Shown here one piece after another: positions 1 through 8,110 of a DNA stretch of 26,543 bases. Numbering within the stretch: position 1 is the stretch's first letter; each line of letters opens with the position of its first letter. A program made the position numbers and the translations under genes. The stretch comes from Bacteroidales bacterium UBA1253 (GTDB lineage Bacteria > Bacteroidota > Bacteroidia > Bacteroidales > Paludibacteraceae). A model generated the notes under the pieces. The model saw only the letters and a list, made by a program, of their open reading frames with translations. It did no database searches and was not told the origin of the DNA. The stretch is from the NCBI GenBank assembly GCA_002308815.1, contig DBVX01000090.1, positions 12,303 to 38,845 on the forward strand, read 5' to 3'.

Positions 1-588
1 TCCTTCCCCGTGCAGATGACCACATGGCCGTTGCCGCAAGGCTTCAACGGCAGTTATGTGGACGCGGAGACAGGTGCCACACCGCTCGCCGCGATGAAAC
101 AGATTGTAAAGAACGGCCAGACCGATCTGATCAGTCAGTTGCCCGACCTGTGGGACTTGTTCACCGGCTGGATGGGCGGCTCGCTCGGTGAGGTGTGCGC
201 ATTGGCACTGCTCATCGGAGGCATCTTCCTTATCTGCACACGTGTCATCACTTGGCACATACCTGTCAGCATCCTTGCCACGGTGGCACTCTTCTCGTGG
301 ATTGCCACACCCGCAGGCATGGATCCGCACGTGTTCATCGGTTATGAACTGCTTACGGGCGGTATGATGCTCGGCGCGTTCTTTATGGCGACCGACTATG
401 TGACCAGCCCGATGACGGGGTGGGGCAAACTGATTTTCGGTTTCGGTGTCGGTCTGATTGTGATGGTTATCCGTACCTGGGGCGCATATCCCGAAGGCAT
501 GTCGTTCGCCATCCTGATTATGAACGCCGTGACACCACTGCTCAATATGTATATCCGTCCCACACGCTTTGGGGAGAAAAAGAAATAA
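1..588 (+). CDS. rnfD: Ion-translocating oxidoreductase subunit RnfD, C-terminal part
   Basis: This is an integral membrane subunit of the Rnf complex, which couples ferredoxin:NAD electron transfer to Na+ or H+ movement. The open frame runs in from base 1, so the true start lies outside the window and the GTG at 10 is not a start. The visible 195 residues hold the covalent flavin site ETGATPL; the flavin-carrying Thr of the family would be encoded at 79-81. Several hydrophobic helices follow, for example EVCALALLIGGIFLI and the GKLIFGFGVGLIVMVI region, and the protein ends in a basic tail (RFGEKKK). rnfG follows 12 bases later, then rnfE and rnfA, the usual Bacteroidota order. The identification is secure; only the N-terminal part is missing. 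Confidence 0.95.
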   Translation, partial: SFPVQMTTWPLPQGFNGSYVDAETGATPLAAMKQIVKNGQTDLISQLPDLWDLFTGWMGGSLGEVCALALLIGGIFLICTRVITWHIPVSILATVALFSWIATPAGMDPHVFIGYELLTGGMMLGAFFMATDYVTSPMTGWGKLIFGFGVGLIVMVIRTWGAYPEGMSFAILIMNAVTPLLNMYIRPTRFGEKKK

Positions 589-593
589 GGAGG
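587..593 (+). promoter_or_regulatory. Strong Shine-Dalgarno site of rnfG
   Basis: AAGGAGG lies seven bases before the rnfG ATG at 601 and overlaps the rnfD stop codon. Most genes in this window lack a clear Shine-Dalgarno sequence, as is common in Bacteroidota, so this strong site stands out and fixes the rnfG start. Confidence 0.7.
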
Positions 594-600
594 ACGCGCT

Positions 601-1317
601 ATGAAACGATTGGAATCAAACCTTACCAATATGATGCTGTCGCTCACGCTTGTGGCGTTGGTGGCTGCCGCCCTGCTCGGCGGACTGTATGTGATGACCA
701 AAGACCCGATTGACCAACAGAAGAAGCAGAAACAGGAGGCGGCAATCACCTCCGTGCTGCCGCAGGTAGAGGGTATGACGATTGCCGAGCCGGAAACAGC
801 GGACGGTATGACCCTGCACAAGGCATACAAGGACGGCGAGTGGATCGCAACCGCCGTGGAGACCGAAGAGAACGGCTTCGGCGGCAAGTTCAAGGTGATG
901 ATCGGCTTTGACAAGGCGGGCAATGTAGTCAATTACGAAGTGCTGGAGCATCAGGAGACTCCGGGACTCGGCGACAAGATGACCGCTTGGTTCAAGAATA
1001 CGGACAAGTCAGGTCAGAACATCCTCGGAAGTAATCCTGCTGACCGCCAGTTCATCGTGTCGAAGGACGGCGGCGAAGTGGATGCCATCACGGCTGCCAC
1101 CATCTCGTCCCGCGCTTTCCTCAAAGCGGTCAACCGCGCGTATAACGCCGTGGGCGCATCCCCCGTGCAGGCCGCTACGGGAGCGAGCCAAAAAGCAGTG
1201 GAAGAAACGATTGCCGGAGAAACTGCCGAAGGTGTGAACAACGAAAGTCAGGCTGCCGGGAACGCTGAAACCCCGTGTACGGAAACAGAACAAGACAATA
1301 ATCCTCAAATTGATTGA
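601..1317 (+). CDS. rnfG: Ion-translocating oxidoreductase subunit RnfG
   Basis: This is a flavoprotein subunit of the Rnf complex with one N-terminal membrane helix (about residues 11-32) and a periplasmic FMN-binding domain. The family signature ETPGLGDKM is at residues 119-127. The flavin attachment site reads DAITAATISSRA, so Thr167 should carry FMN through a phosphoester bond. The site is TAAT where many RnfG/NqrC proteins have [ST]GAT. The last 45 or so residues form a Gln/Glu/Ala-rich tail without an evident domain. The start is set by the AAGGAGG site. The gene lies 12 bases after rnfD and 5 bases before rnfE, within one operon. Confidence 0.95.
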   Translation: MKRLESNLTNMMLSLTLVALVAAALLGGLYVMTKDPIDQQKKQKQEAAITSVLPQVEGMTIAEPETADGMTLHKAYKDGEWIATAVETEENGFGGKFKVMIGFDKAGNVVNYEVLEHQETPGLGDKMTAWFKNTDKSGQNILGSNPADRQFIVSKDGGEVDAITAATISSRAFLKAVNRAYNAVGASPVQAATGASQKAVEETIAGETAEGVNNESQAAGNAETPCTETEQDNNPQID

Positions 1318-1322
1318 AACGT

Positions 1323-1907
1323 ATGAGTAAAGCACTGAATACATTCACCAACGGTCTGTTGCGTGAGAACCCCACTTTCGTGCTGGTGCTGGGTATGTGT
1401 CCCACTCTCGCCACTACGACAAGTGCTATCAACGGTATGTCGATGGGACTGGCGACCATGTTCGTTCTGGTCTGCTCCAATGTGGTCATCTCGCTGCTGC
1501 GCAACCTCATTCCCGACAAGGTGCATATACCCGCGTACATAGTGGTTATCGCCTCGTTTGTGACGATGGTGCAGCTGCTGATGCAGGCATACGTTCCCGC
1601 TATCTATGAGACTCTCGGTCTGTTCATTCCCCTGATTGTGGTCAACTGTATCGTTCTGGGTCGTGCCGAGGCGTTCGCCGCTAAGAACAACGCCGGTCTG
1701 TCGTTCCTCGACGGTCTGGGTATGGGCTTGGGCTTTACTGTCGCGCTGACTGTTCTCGGTGCCGTCCGCGAGTTGCTGGGTACGGGTATGTGCTTCGGAC
1801 AGACTATATGGGCTGACAACTACGGAATGCTCATCTTCGTTCTCGCACCGGGTGCCTTTATCGCCCTCGCTTTCCTGATGGCAGTGGTTAACAAACTTCG
1901 TAAATAA
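1323..1907 (+). CDS. rnfE: Ion-translocating oxidoreductase subunit RnfE
   Basis: This is a polytopic membrane subunit of Rnf, homologous to NqrD and paired with RnfA in the membrane core. The N-terminus MSKALNTFTNGLLRENPTF followed by VLVLGMCPTLA is the family signature, including the Cys of the membrane metal site shared with RnfA. A second such motif is IPLIVVNCIVLGRAEAFA. I chose the ATG at 1323 over an in-frame TTG at 1314 that overlaps the rnfG stop, because the ATG gives the usual N-terminus. The product has 194 residues, a normal length, and about six hydrophobic helices. Confidence 0.95.
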   Translation: MSKALNTFTNGLLRENPTFVLVLGMCPTLATTTSAINGMSMGLATMFVLVCSNVVISLLRNLIPDKVHIPAYIVVIASFVTMVQLLMQAYVPAIYETLGLFIPLIVVNCIVLGRAEAFAAKNNAGLSFLDGLGMGLGFTVALTVLGAVRELLGTGMCFGQTIWADNYGMLIFVLAPGAFIALAFLMAVVNKLRK

Positions 1908-1916
1908 CTTTTCGCT

Positions 1917-2516
1917 ATGGTTTACTTTCTGATTATCATATCCGCGATATTTGTCAATAATATCGTTTTCAGCCAGTTCTTGGGTATATGCCCGTTCCTC
2001 GGCGTAAGTAAGAAAATCAGTACGGCGGCGGGCATGGGTGCGGCGGTAACGTTCGTACTCACACTTGCCACCATTGTCACCTATCTGCTGCAGAAGTACG
2101 TGCTGGTTACCTTCGGTCTGGAGTTCCTGCAGACCATCCTGTTCATCCTCGTCATCGCCGCACTTGTGCAGATGATTGAGATTGTGCTCAAGAAGATTTC
2201 ACCGTCGCTCTATCAGGCTCTGGGTGTGTTCCTGCCCCTGATTACGACCAACTGCTGCATCCTCGGTGTAGCCATCCTCGTGGCGGACGGCACATGGGCT
2301 GCCAAGATTCCCGGAGCGGAAGCCGGTCTGCTGCAAGGAACGGTATTCGCGTTAGCCACAGCCGTAGGTTTTGCACTGGCACTCGTCCTCTTTGCCGGTA
2401 TCCGTGAGCAACTCGCTATGAGCAAGGTGCCCAAAACGATGGAGGGAACTCCCATCGCCTTGCTTACCGCCGGTCTGCTGGCAATGGCTTTCATGGGCTT
2501 CAGCGGAGTGGTGTGA
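1917..2516 (+). CDS. rnfA: Ion-translocating oxidoreductase subunit RnfA
   Basis: This is the last gene of the Rnf operon. It encodes a six-helix membrane subunit homologous to NqrE. Diagnostic segments are NNIVFSQFLGICPFLGVSKK near the N-terminus and VFLPLITTNCCILGVAIL in the middle. These carry the Cys residues that, with RnfE, are known to hold an iron-sulfur centre in the membrane. The length of 199 residues is typical for the family. It starts nine bases after rnfE, and a hairpin terminator follows 25 bases after its stop, so it closes the operon. Confidence 0.96.
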   Translation: MVYFLIIISAIFVNNIVFSQFLGICPFLGVSKKISTAAGMGAAVTFVLTLATIVTYLLQKYVLVTFGLEFLQTILFILVIAALVQMIEIVLKKISPSLYQALGVFLPLITTNCCILGVAILVADGTWAAKIPGAEAGLLQGTVFALATAVGFALALVLFAGIREQLAMSKVPKTMEGTPIALLTAGLLAMAFMGFSGVV

Positions 2517-2540
2517 TACATCCGCTGGCTTAAAAAGGGA

Positions 2541-2577
2541 AACCTGTCGGACAATAAAAGCCGGACAGGTTTTTTTA
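2541..2577 (+). terminator. Rho-independent terminator of the rnf operon
   Basis: AACCTGTCGG pairs with CCGGACAGGTT across a short A-rich loop, with one bulged base, and is followed by a run of T. It lies just after the rnfA stop and before the promoter of the next gene cluster. Confidence 0.85.
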
Positions 2578-2670
2578 TGCCCGGAGAGGAAAACATCCGT
2601 ATAGACTTCAAAATACAGCGAAAATGTGTAAAAATGTCGTATGTGTATAGAAAGTATGGAGAATATGTCT

Positions 2671-2678
2671 TATCTTTG
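2671..2678 (+). promoter_or_regulatory. Bacteroides-type -7 box before the SPFH gene cluster
   Basis: TATCTTTG matches the Bacteroidota -7 consensus TAnnTTTG and lies 28 bases before the ATG at 2707. I see no clear TTTG at the expected -33 distance, so this may be a weak or activator-dependent promoter. Its position argues against translation beginning at an in-frame ATG at 2641. Confidence 0.6.
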
Positions 2679-2706
2679 TGGCGTAAATGATAAACCAATT
2701 ACGAAT

Positions 2707-4050
2707 ATGGGACTGTTTAGCAAACCTTTTATTGATGTCGTGGAATGGCATCCGCAAGGGAAAGAGGTCGTTTATGCCTATCATTTCCCGGAACGGAATC
2801 TCTCAACCGCCACGCAGCTGGTCGTTCACGAGAGTCAGGTGGCTCTCCTTTTCTCCAAAGGACAACTGATTGGCACGTTCGGCCCCGGCAAGAAAACGCT
2901 GACAACCGAAAACGTTCCCCTTCTCCGCAATCTCTATGGTTTCGGGTTCGGAGGCACCAACCCCTTCTTCGCGGAAGTGTGGTTCGTTAACAACGTACAA
3001 TCATTCGCCATCGACTGGCAGATGGGTGATATGCCTGTCTTTGATGTGGATTATCAGACCCAGGTTCCTCTTGCCGCTTTCGGTCAGTATGGTCTGAAAG
3101 TGACCGACCCCGAAAAATTCGTCATCGAATTCGTCGGGACACGCAATATCTTCACCCAGAAGGATATGACGGAACAATCTATGGGTGAGATTTGTTCCAA
3201 AGCCAAGTCTATGATTCTTCAGTATATGCTGGTCAACAAGATCAGTTTTATGCAGGTTTCCGCCTATCTGGATGCATTGAGCACGGGGTTGCGGGAACAG
3301 ATGGCGGCTTTTTGGTCAGCCCGCGGTCTGGAGCTGACCAAGTTTTACGTGAACGGCATTGTGGTGGACAAGTCCTCGCCTGAAGGTGCGCGTATCGCCG
3401 ATGCCATCTCACAGCAGGCTACGCAGAAGATTACCGGACGCACATGGCAGCAGGAGCAGATGTTTGATACTGCCAACAACGCTATTGACGGCTTCACCGG
3501 TATGGCTGGTCAGGGCGGCACGGGCGGTCTGCTCGGCGGTCTGATGGCTGTACAGATGATGAGCGGTATGGCCGGCGGAATGGGCGGAGTGGGATCCGGA
3601 AGGATGCAGCCCGCTTATGGACAGCCTGTAATGGGCGGAACAGGAAATGCCAATGCCGCCCGTCAGATGGGTGCCGGTACAGCGGATTCCGGAACGAAGG
3701 CGGCTGCTGTGCGCACAGTCTATTGCGCCTCATGTTCCGGCAAATACAGATCTGATCAGGCTTTCTGCCCGCATTGCGGACACAAATACAATCCCTGCCC
3801 CAAATGTGGGTCGGATAATGGTGACCATGCCAAACGGTGCGTCTCCTGTGGTACTCCCCTGACGGGAGCGGACGGCGGTGCGGCGCGCACCTGCCCGAAC
3901 TGCGGAGCACCCGTGACTCCCGGCGCACAGTTCTGCGGAAACTGCGGCACAAGGGTGATTGTTCAGAATGACAATGTATGTTCCCGCTGTGGAGCCGAAC
4001 TGCAACCGACAGCGAAGTTCTGCCCCGTGTGCGGCAATCGCAGACAATAA
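2707..4050 (+). CDS. YdjI-like SPFH-domain protein with four C-terminal zinc ribbons
   Basis: Residues 1 to about 240 match the SPFH/prohibitin-like family of Bacillus YdjI, often named 'virion core protein'. The opening MGLFSKPFIDVVEW, the LFSKGQLIGTFGPG turn and the AEVWFVN segment are typical. A Gly/Met-rich low-complexity stretch follows (about 265-335). Residues 337-447 contain eight CxxC knuckles (CASC, CPHC, CPKC, CVSC, CPNC, CGNC, CSRC, CPVC), enough for four zinc ribbons. There is no signal peptide or transmembrane helix, so I expect a cytoplasmic protein at the inner membrane face. In Bacillus the relative belongs to the envelope-stress operon ydjFGHI. The ATG at 2707 is chosen because the -7 box lies inside the longer frame from 2641. 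It is the first gene of a six- or seven-gene cluster. The family is clear; the function is not. Confidence 0.85.
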   Translation: MGLFSKPFIDVVEWHPQGKEVVYAYHFPERNLSTATQLVVHESQVALLFSKGQLIGTFGPGKKTLTTENVPLLRNLYGFGFGGTNPFFAEVWFVNNVQSFAIDWQMGDMPVFDVDYQTQVPLAAFGQYGLKVTDPEKFVIEFVGTRNIFTQKDMTEQSMGEICSKAKSMILQYMLVNKISFMQVSAYLDALSTGLREQMAAFWSARGLELTKFYVNGIVVDKSSPEGARIADAISQQATQKITGRTWQQEQMFDTANNAIDGFTGMAGQGGTGGLLGGLMAVQMMSGMAGGMGGVGSGRMQPAYGQPVMGGTGNANAARQMGAGTADSGTKAAAVRTVYCASCSGKYRSDQAFCPHCGHKYNPCPKCGSDNGDHAKRCVSCGTPLTGADGGAARTCPNCGAPVTPGAQFCGNCGTRVIVQNDNVCSRCGAELQPTAKFCPVCGNRRQ

Positions 4051-4053
4051 ACA

Positions 4054-4761
4054 ATGAATGATATGAAACGGACCATTCTGGCAGCTGTGGTGCTGCTTAT
4101 CGCGGAGGCTTTCATCGTCTGTGCGATGCTGTTGATACCCGCCCCCATTCCCATGCGGGTCAGGATTCTTGATATTGTTGTACTCTCTGTCATTCTGTGG
4201 ACGGCGGGCTATGACCTGTTCCGCCCCATAGTCAGTTTGGGAAGCGGACATCCGCGCGAGATTGGAAGTCTCGGCGTGCGGTGGACCGGGCAGATTGTGT
4301 ATATGCTGCTCGCTGTAGGACTCGGCGTGGCGGGAGTCGTGTACTCTGTAACATTTGTTTACCAGCTGCTCGGTCAGTCGCTTCTGATTGCCCTTCTTCT
4401 TCTGGTGTGGTTTTTCGCCAGCCATTCTGCTGCAATGGTGGAGAAGGTGGCGGAGAAAGAGGATACCGCCCTTGCGGGACGGGAACTGATGCGTATGGCT
4501 CTATCGCAGATTCAGGACAGGGCGGTTGGAACAGCCCTTCCGGACTATTTCAATGCGGCGGTCCGCAATATGGAGGACAGGCTGCGCTATATATCCCCCT
4601 GTTCCTCACCTGATGCGGTATCTCTGGAGCGGCAGTTCACGGATACGGCGGAGCGGGTGTGCGCGGCTATGGCGGATTTCCGCGTCAATGAAGAGACTGT
4701 CAGGCAGAACCTGCAACTTATGCAGCACATCCTTGACAACCGCAAGAAAGTGAGAAACTGA
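4054..4761 (+). CDS. Four-helix membrane protein with soluble helical C-terminus, unknown function
   Basis: I do not recognise a family. The 235-residue product has two N-terminal hydrophobic helices (about 7-29 and 37-53), a short loop with GHPREIGSLG, and two more helices (about 78-100 and 104-122). A roughly 110-residue charged helical tail follows, probably cytoplasmic. The tail is rich in Arg, Glu and Gln and may form a helical bundle. The start is three bases after the stop of the SPFH gene, and a second ATG three codons on is possible. This close spacing suggests it is the membrane partner of the SPFH/zinc-ribbon protein. In Bacillus ydjFGHI a membrane protein also accompanies the SPFH member, but I see no specific similarity. 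Confidence 0.75.
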   Translation: MNDMKRTILAAVVLLIAEAFIVCAMLLIPAPIPMRVRILDIVVLSVILWTAGYDLFRPIVSLGSGHPREIGSLGVRWTGQIVYMLLAVGLGVAGVVYSVTFVYQLLGQSLLIALLLLVWFFASHSAAMVEKVAEKEDTALAGRELMRMALSQIQDRAVGTALPDYFNAAVRNMEDRLRYISPCSSPDAVSLERQFTDTAERVCAAMADFRVNEETVRQNLQLMQHILDNRKKVRN

Positions 4762-4784
4762 TTAACGGACATAAACACTATACT

Positions 4785-7172
4785 ATGGCAGCAACAGGCA
4801 AAATTTTTCAGGATTCAAGCAACATCTATCAGGATGAGGCGAAGGTGTTGTTCGAATACTACCGTCAGGCGGCAGAGCGGATTGTCCGCGAGGAGGAGCG
4901 CATAGAGAAGGAGATCGCAGGTCTGGAGGAACAGAAGAAACAGATTCAGGAGAAGGCATCATCGTGTTGGAAATGGTTTTTGACCATCATCCTCTTTTTC
5001 GTCTATTGGATTCGCAGGAACAAGTACAACAAGGAGATTGCCGCGCTGGACGAGCGCATAGCTGAGTATCAGAGGCAGCACAACGCTATCTTCAGGGACT
5101 ACAAAGTGACCAAGATGGGAGTCGTCTATGTTCCTGTGGCGGATCGAATCAAGTACGATGACAAGAGTTTTATCGTGGATTATACAGGGCAGGTTCCCAA
5201 GTCACAAGTGACACTCCAGATGAGCCGGCAGAACGAACTGCTCGGCAGCACGATAGCCGAGATAAAGCGGTTGAACACGGAGGCTCCTATCGTTGAGACA
5301 TCCGACGAGGCGGAGAAGGTGGAAACCGATGAGTACTCCCTGTCCATTCAGGAGATCAACCAAAACGACTATTTCGGCAAATTGGATCGCGCGTTGCGCA
5401 CCATATCATTCTGCATGAACGATCTGGACACGACAGCCGTCGAACTGCCCCTCGTGGAGGACAACAGCGAACATCTGAAGAATATCAACGACTACACTAC
5501 CACCCGGTTGCCCGAGAATGCCTTCGTACTTCCTGTCTTTGACTCCGGAAGGTATAAGGATGACATCGCCAAGTTCGAGGAACTGAACAAACTGAAGGAC
5601 TCGCTGAGCAGCGAGACAGACCAGTTTGAGGATGTCCTCAAGGATCTGATGCGGACCATGGCCTATTCGGTGCAGACTGTTTCCATGCTCAAACTGGCTG
5701 GAACCGACAAACTGATCAGCCAGTCCAACAACCTGCTATACAGGATTCTCAAAGCCCCTTATAACCATTATTCGCCCTTGCTTGAGGCGGAGGAGATACG
5801 GCGTATCCGTGACGAGAAGTTCGACTATTCGGATTCGGTGCAGGGTTACCAGCCTTTTACACTCAGGCAGAGTTCGCGCGTGCGCTACAACCTCGTTACC
5901 GACACATGGACGGCAGAGGACGGAAGCACCACCTCCATGCCCTTCGGAGTCCATCAAATATATGAGGAGATTGTAGCGCCGATGGTGGAGAAACTGATGC
6001 AGGAGAACCGTATCGAGCGTCTGAAAATATACAACCACATCAAGGATCAGAAACTGTCCTATCTCAACAAGTGGCATCAGGATACGGACGCTTTCTACCG
6101 TTCCAACAGAGCCCAGTCCGCCGACCTGATCAACCTCATGCAGGAGAGTCTGCGCGAATATGTGGCGGCGTACAACACGCTCAGTTCCCTGCAGAAGACG
6201 CAGGAGTCGATGAACAAATCCAAAAGTCTGGAAGCGGGCGTGGTCGAGTCGGAGGACAACTCTGCCGAGACACTCCTCGCGTTTGAAACCCAGGCCAAGC
6301 AGTTCGAGCAGGTGCAGAACGACTTTGAAGAGTATATGAACCGACTTAAGGAGGACATAGACGAAAAAGCCGATGAGTTCGGTCATATCGAGTATTACGA
6401 CGCGCGCCTGCAGGACGGCCACTCCAACGAACTGGCTGTCGCCGCCAGCGAGGTACGCGATATGGACGAGCGCCGCAAGTCGCTGACGCTGGTCAATCCG
6501 CTGCTTGCCAAGAAATCCGCTCTGCCGCCCGAACCGCAGGTGGAGGATCTTGTTTACGAACACCTATCACTGAATCTGCCGCAGATTGCGCAGAACGCCC
6601 TTCAGAAACTGGAAGACAATGACACGCAAGATGATGATTTCGTGGATGATATGGATGCGGATGCGGAGATGAATATGGATGCGGTCAATCTTTCCGTTCC
6701 ACCCGTCGAGGATAACAGCGTACAGGAAGATCCCGTTGCGGAGGAATCCGTAGAAGAGGAAGACTCCATAGAGGAGGAATCTGTGGAAGAGGAAACGACC
6801 GCAGTCGAAGAACCCATGGTGGAAGAACCTGTGGAAGAGGAATCCCAAGAGGTGAGCCAGCAGGAGGAAGAGTTCCAAGACGAAGAATCGCAGACCGAAG
6901 AATCCGAAGAAGAGGAATCCGCTGACGAGGATAGTGACGCAGAAAATATCTATGGCGTTTATCTGAACGATGCAGGAGAAACGCATTTATCGGTTGTGAA
7001 AGTCCTGCACGAAAGTCTCGGACTGTCCCTTGTAGAGGCGAAGGATCTGGTGGACAACGCTCCTTGCTTCGTTTTAGAAAACGCGGATGCGGATACGGCG
7101 GAAGAACTGCTTGAGAAATTGGAAGAGGTGGGAGCCGATGCTGACATCATCGAGGAGGAAACGGAAGAATAA
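4785..7172 (+). CDS. Membrane-anchored coiled-coil protein with C-terminal ribosomal L7/L12-like domain
   Basis: This is a 795-residue protein of unknown function with a clear layout. Residues 15-60 form a charged coiled coil. CWKWFLTIILFFVYWIRR (about 61-78) is a single hydrophobic segment followed by Arg/Lys. A second coiled coil spans about 80-105. Long mixed helical regions run to about residue 610, then a very acidic linker of about 100 residues made of Glu/Ser/Val repeats. Residues 722-790 resemble the bacterial L7/L12 C-terminal domain: SLGLSLVEAKDLVDNAP and EELLEKLEEVGADADI correspond to the GLGLKEAKDLVE and LKKALEEAGAEVEV segments of the ribosomal protein. There is no N-terminal ribosome-dimerisation part, so this is not the ribosomal stalk gene. 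It sits third in the cluster, 23 bases after the membrane protein gene. The domain call rests on recognised sequence only. Confidence 0.8.
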   Translation: MAATGKIFQDSSNIYQDEAKVLFEYYRQAAERIVREEERIEKEIAGLEEQKKQIQEKASSCWKWFLTIILFFVYWIRRNKYNKEIAALDERIAEYQRQHNAIFRDYKVTKMGVVYVPVADRIKYDDKSFIVDYTGQVPKSQVTLQMSRQNELLGSTIAEIKRLNTEAPIVETSDEAEKVETDEYSLSIQEINQNDYFGKLDRALRTISFCMNDLDTTAVELPLVEDNSEHLKNINDYTTTRLPENAFVLPVFDSGRYKDDIAKFEELNKLKDSLSSETDQFEDVLKDLMRTMAYSVQTVSMLKLAGTDKLISQSNNLLYRILKAPYNHYSPLLEAEEIRRIRDEKFDYSDSVQGYQPFTLRQSSRVRYNLVTDTWTAEDGSTTSMPFGVHQIYEEIVAPMVEKLMQENRIERLKIYNHIKDQKLSYLNKWHQDTDAFYRSNRAQSADLINLMQESLREYVAAYNTLSSLQKTQESMNKSKSLEAGVVESEDNSAETLLAFETQAKQFEQVQNDFEEYMNRLKEDIDEKADEFGHIEYYDARLQDGHSNELAVAASEVRDMDERRKSLTLVNPLLAKKSALPPEPQVEDLVYEHLSLNLPQIAQNALQKLEDNDTQDDDFVDDMDADAEMNMDAVNLSVPPVEDNSVQEDPVAEESVEEEDSIEEESVEEETTAVEEPMVEEPVEEESQEVSQQEEEFQDEESQTEESEEEESADEDSDAENIYGVYLNDAGETHLSVVKVLHESLGLSLVEAKDLVDNAPCFVLENADADTAEELLEKLEEVGADADIIEEETEE
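6739..6947 (+). repeat. Acidic low-complexity repeat region inside the coiled-coil gene
   Basis: Degenerate in-frame units built on GAGGAATCC/GTGGAAGAG encode EESVEEE, DSIEEESVEEE, EEPMVEEPVEEE and similar strings. The reading frame stays open throughout. It forms a negatively charged linker between the helical body and the L7/L12-like domain. Confidence 0.7.
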
Positions 7173-7192
7173 CCCTCTAAACAGATCGCACT

Positions 7193-8098
7193 ATGGAATA
7201 CATCAATTGTGTGGTTGATACCAAGCCGATGGCAAACGAGCTGAAGTCTGTCAGCGCGCATGTCACGGGTACAACCACGGCGGTTGTCGCTATGCAGACT
7301 GCCGTCATCAAAGCCGATCAGGATGCCGCTGACAGGGTGTGCAGCGATGTCAACAGGGGATTCCACGCCCTGATGAGTTCGCAGTTGTCCCAGAAGATAG
7401 CCAAGCTTCAGAGCGATGTGGATTCGCACCTGCTGCGACTCAACCAGCAGACCAAGCAGTTGCTGAACATCCGGCAGCAGATGGAGCGGGACTACCACCG
7501 CACCGCCGTGAGATACGGCAAGACGTTCAACGCGCTCAACAAGGAGTTGCGGCAGCGTGTGCAGGAACTTGACCAACCCGTCTTCCGGTTCGCCACGACC
7601 GAGGTGGAGACAACACGCAACAGAATGACCTCCCTGACAGCCACCATACCGGTCTCGCAGGCCGAGTCAGTGGCGGATTCACAGAGGATCCTCACGTCCA
7701 AGGTCAAGTACCACGGTATGCAGGTGCTGGAGGCGACACGCGCTTTTGTGGAGGATATGGAGGAGCAGCGCGAATTGACCAATCGCATCCTCCTTTCCAA
7801 TCAAAAAGCGGAAAGCCAAACCGTATATATGCCCGTCGTGATTTCAGAAGGCAGTTTCGAGCAGGGGGCAACCGCCGAAGCGTATTGCAGCCGTGAACTC
7901 TTGTCCGAGCAAAACGCTTCGGACATTCGGGGCGAACTGATTCAGTCCTGCTCGTCTCTTTCCTGGCGTGACGGAGGAATGGATGCGCAGGTGGAGAACG
8001 AGGTGAACCGCCTTATGTCCTCCTCTCCCGTTTCCGAGCGCGTGAGAAAGACGATGGAGGCTCTGATGGCAAGGGCAAGGCAGTATCAAATATTATAA
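7193..8098 (+). CDS. Coiled-coil protein, paralogue of the next gene, unknown function
   Basis: I do not recognise a named family. The 301-residue product has no signal peptide or membrane segment. After an N-terminal stretch (about 1-35) the region 40-135 is helical with heptad-like Leu/Val spacing. Its block from QLLNIRQQMERDYHR to ELDQPVF is shared with the following gene; I count 24 identities in 44 aligned residues. A less conserved part includes TVYMPVVISEG, matching CFYAPVFCVAM of the neighbour. The C-terminal 60 residues are helical. The gene begins 20 bases after the L7/L12-domain gene and ends 12 bases before its paralogue. The pair probably arose by tandem duplication and may form a hetero-oligomer, which is inference. 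Confidence 0.75.
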   Translation: MEYINCVVDTKPMANELKSVSAHVTGTTTAVVAMQTAVIKADQDAADRVCSDVNRGFHALMSSQLSQKIAKLQSDVDSHLLRLNQQTKQLLNIRQQMERDYHRTAVRYGKTFNALNKELRQRVQELDQPVFRFATTEVETTRNRMTSLTATIPVSQAESVADSQRILTSKVKYHGMQVLEATRAFVEDMEEQRELTNRILLSNQKAESQTVYMPVVISEGSFEQGATAEAYCSRELLSEQNASDIRGELIQSCSSLSWRDGGMDAQVENEVNRLMSSSPVSERVRKTMEALMARARQYQIL

Positions 8099-8110
8099 GG
8101 ACACCGGATC

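Noticed and set aside
2641..2706. A 22-codon upstream extension of the SPFH gene from the ATG at 2641
   Set aside because: The -7 box at 2671-2678 lies within it, and family members begin at MGLFSKPF, encoded from 2707.
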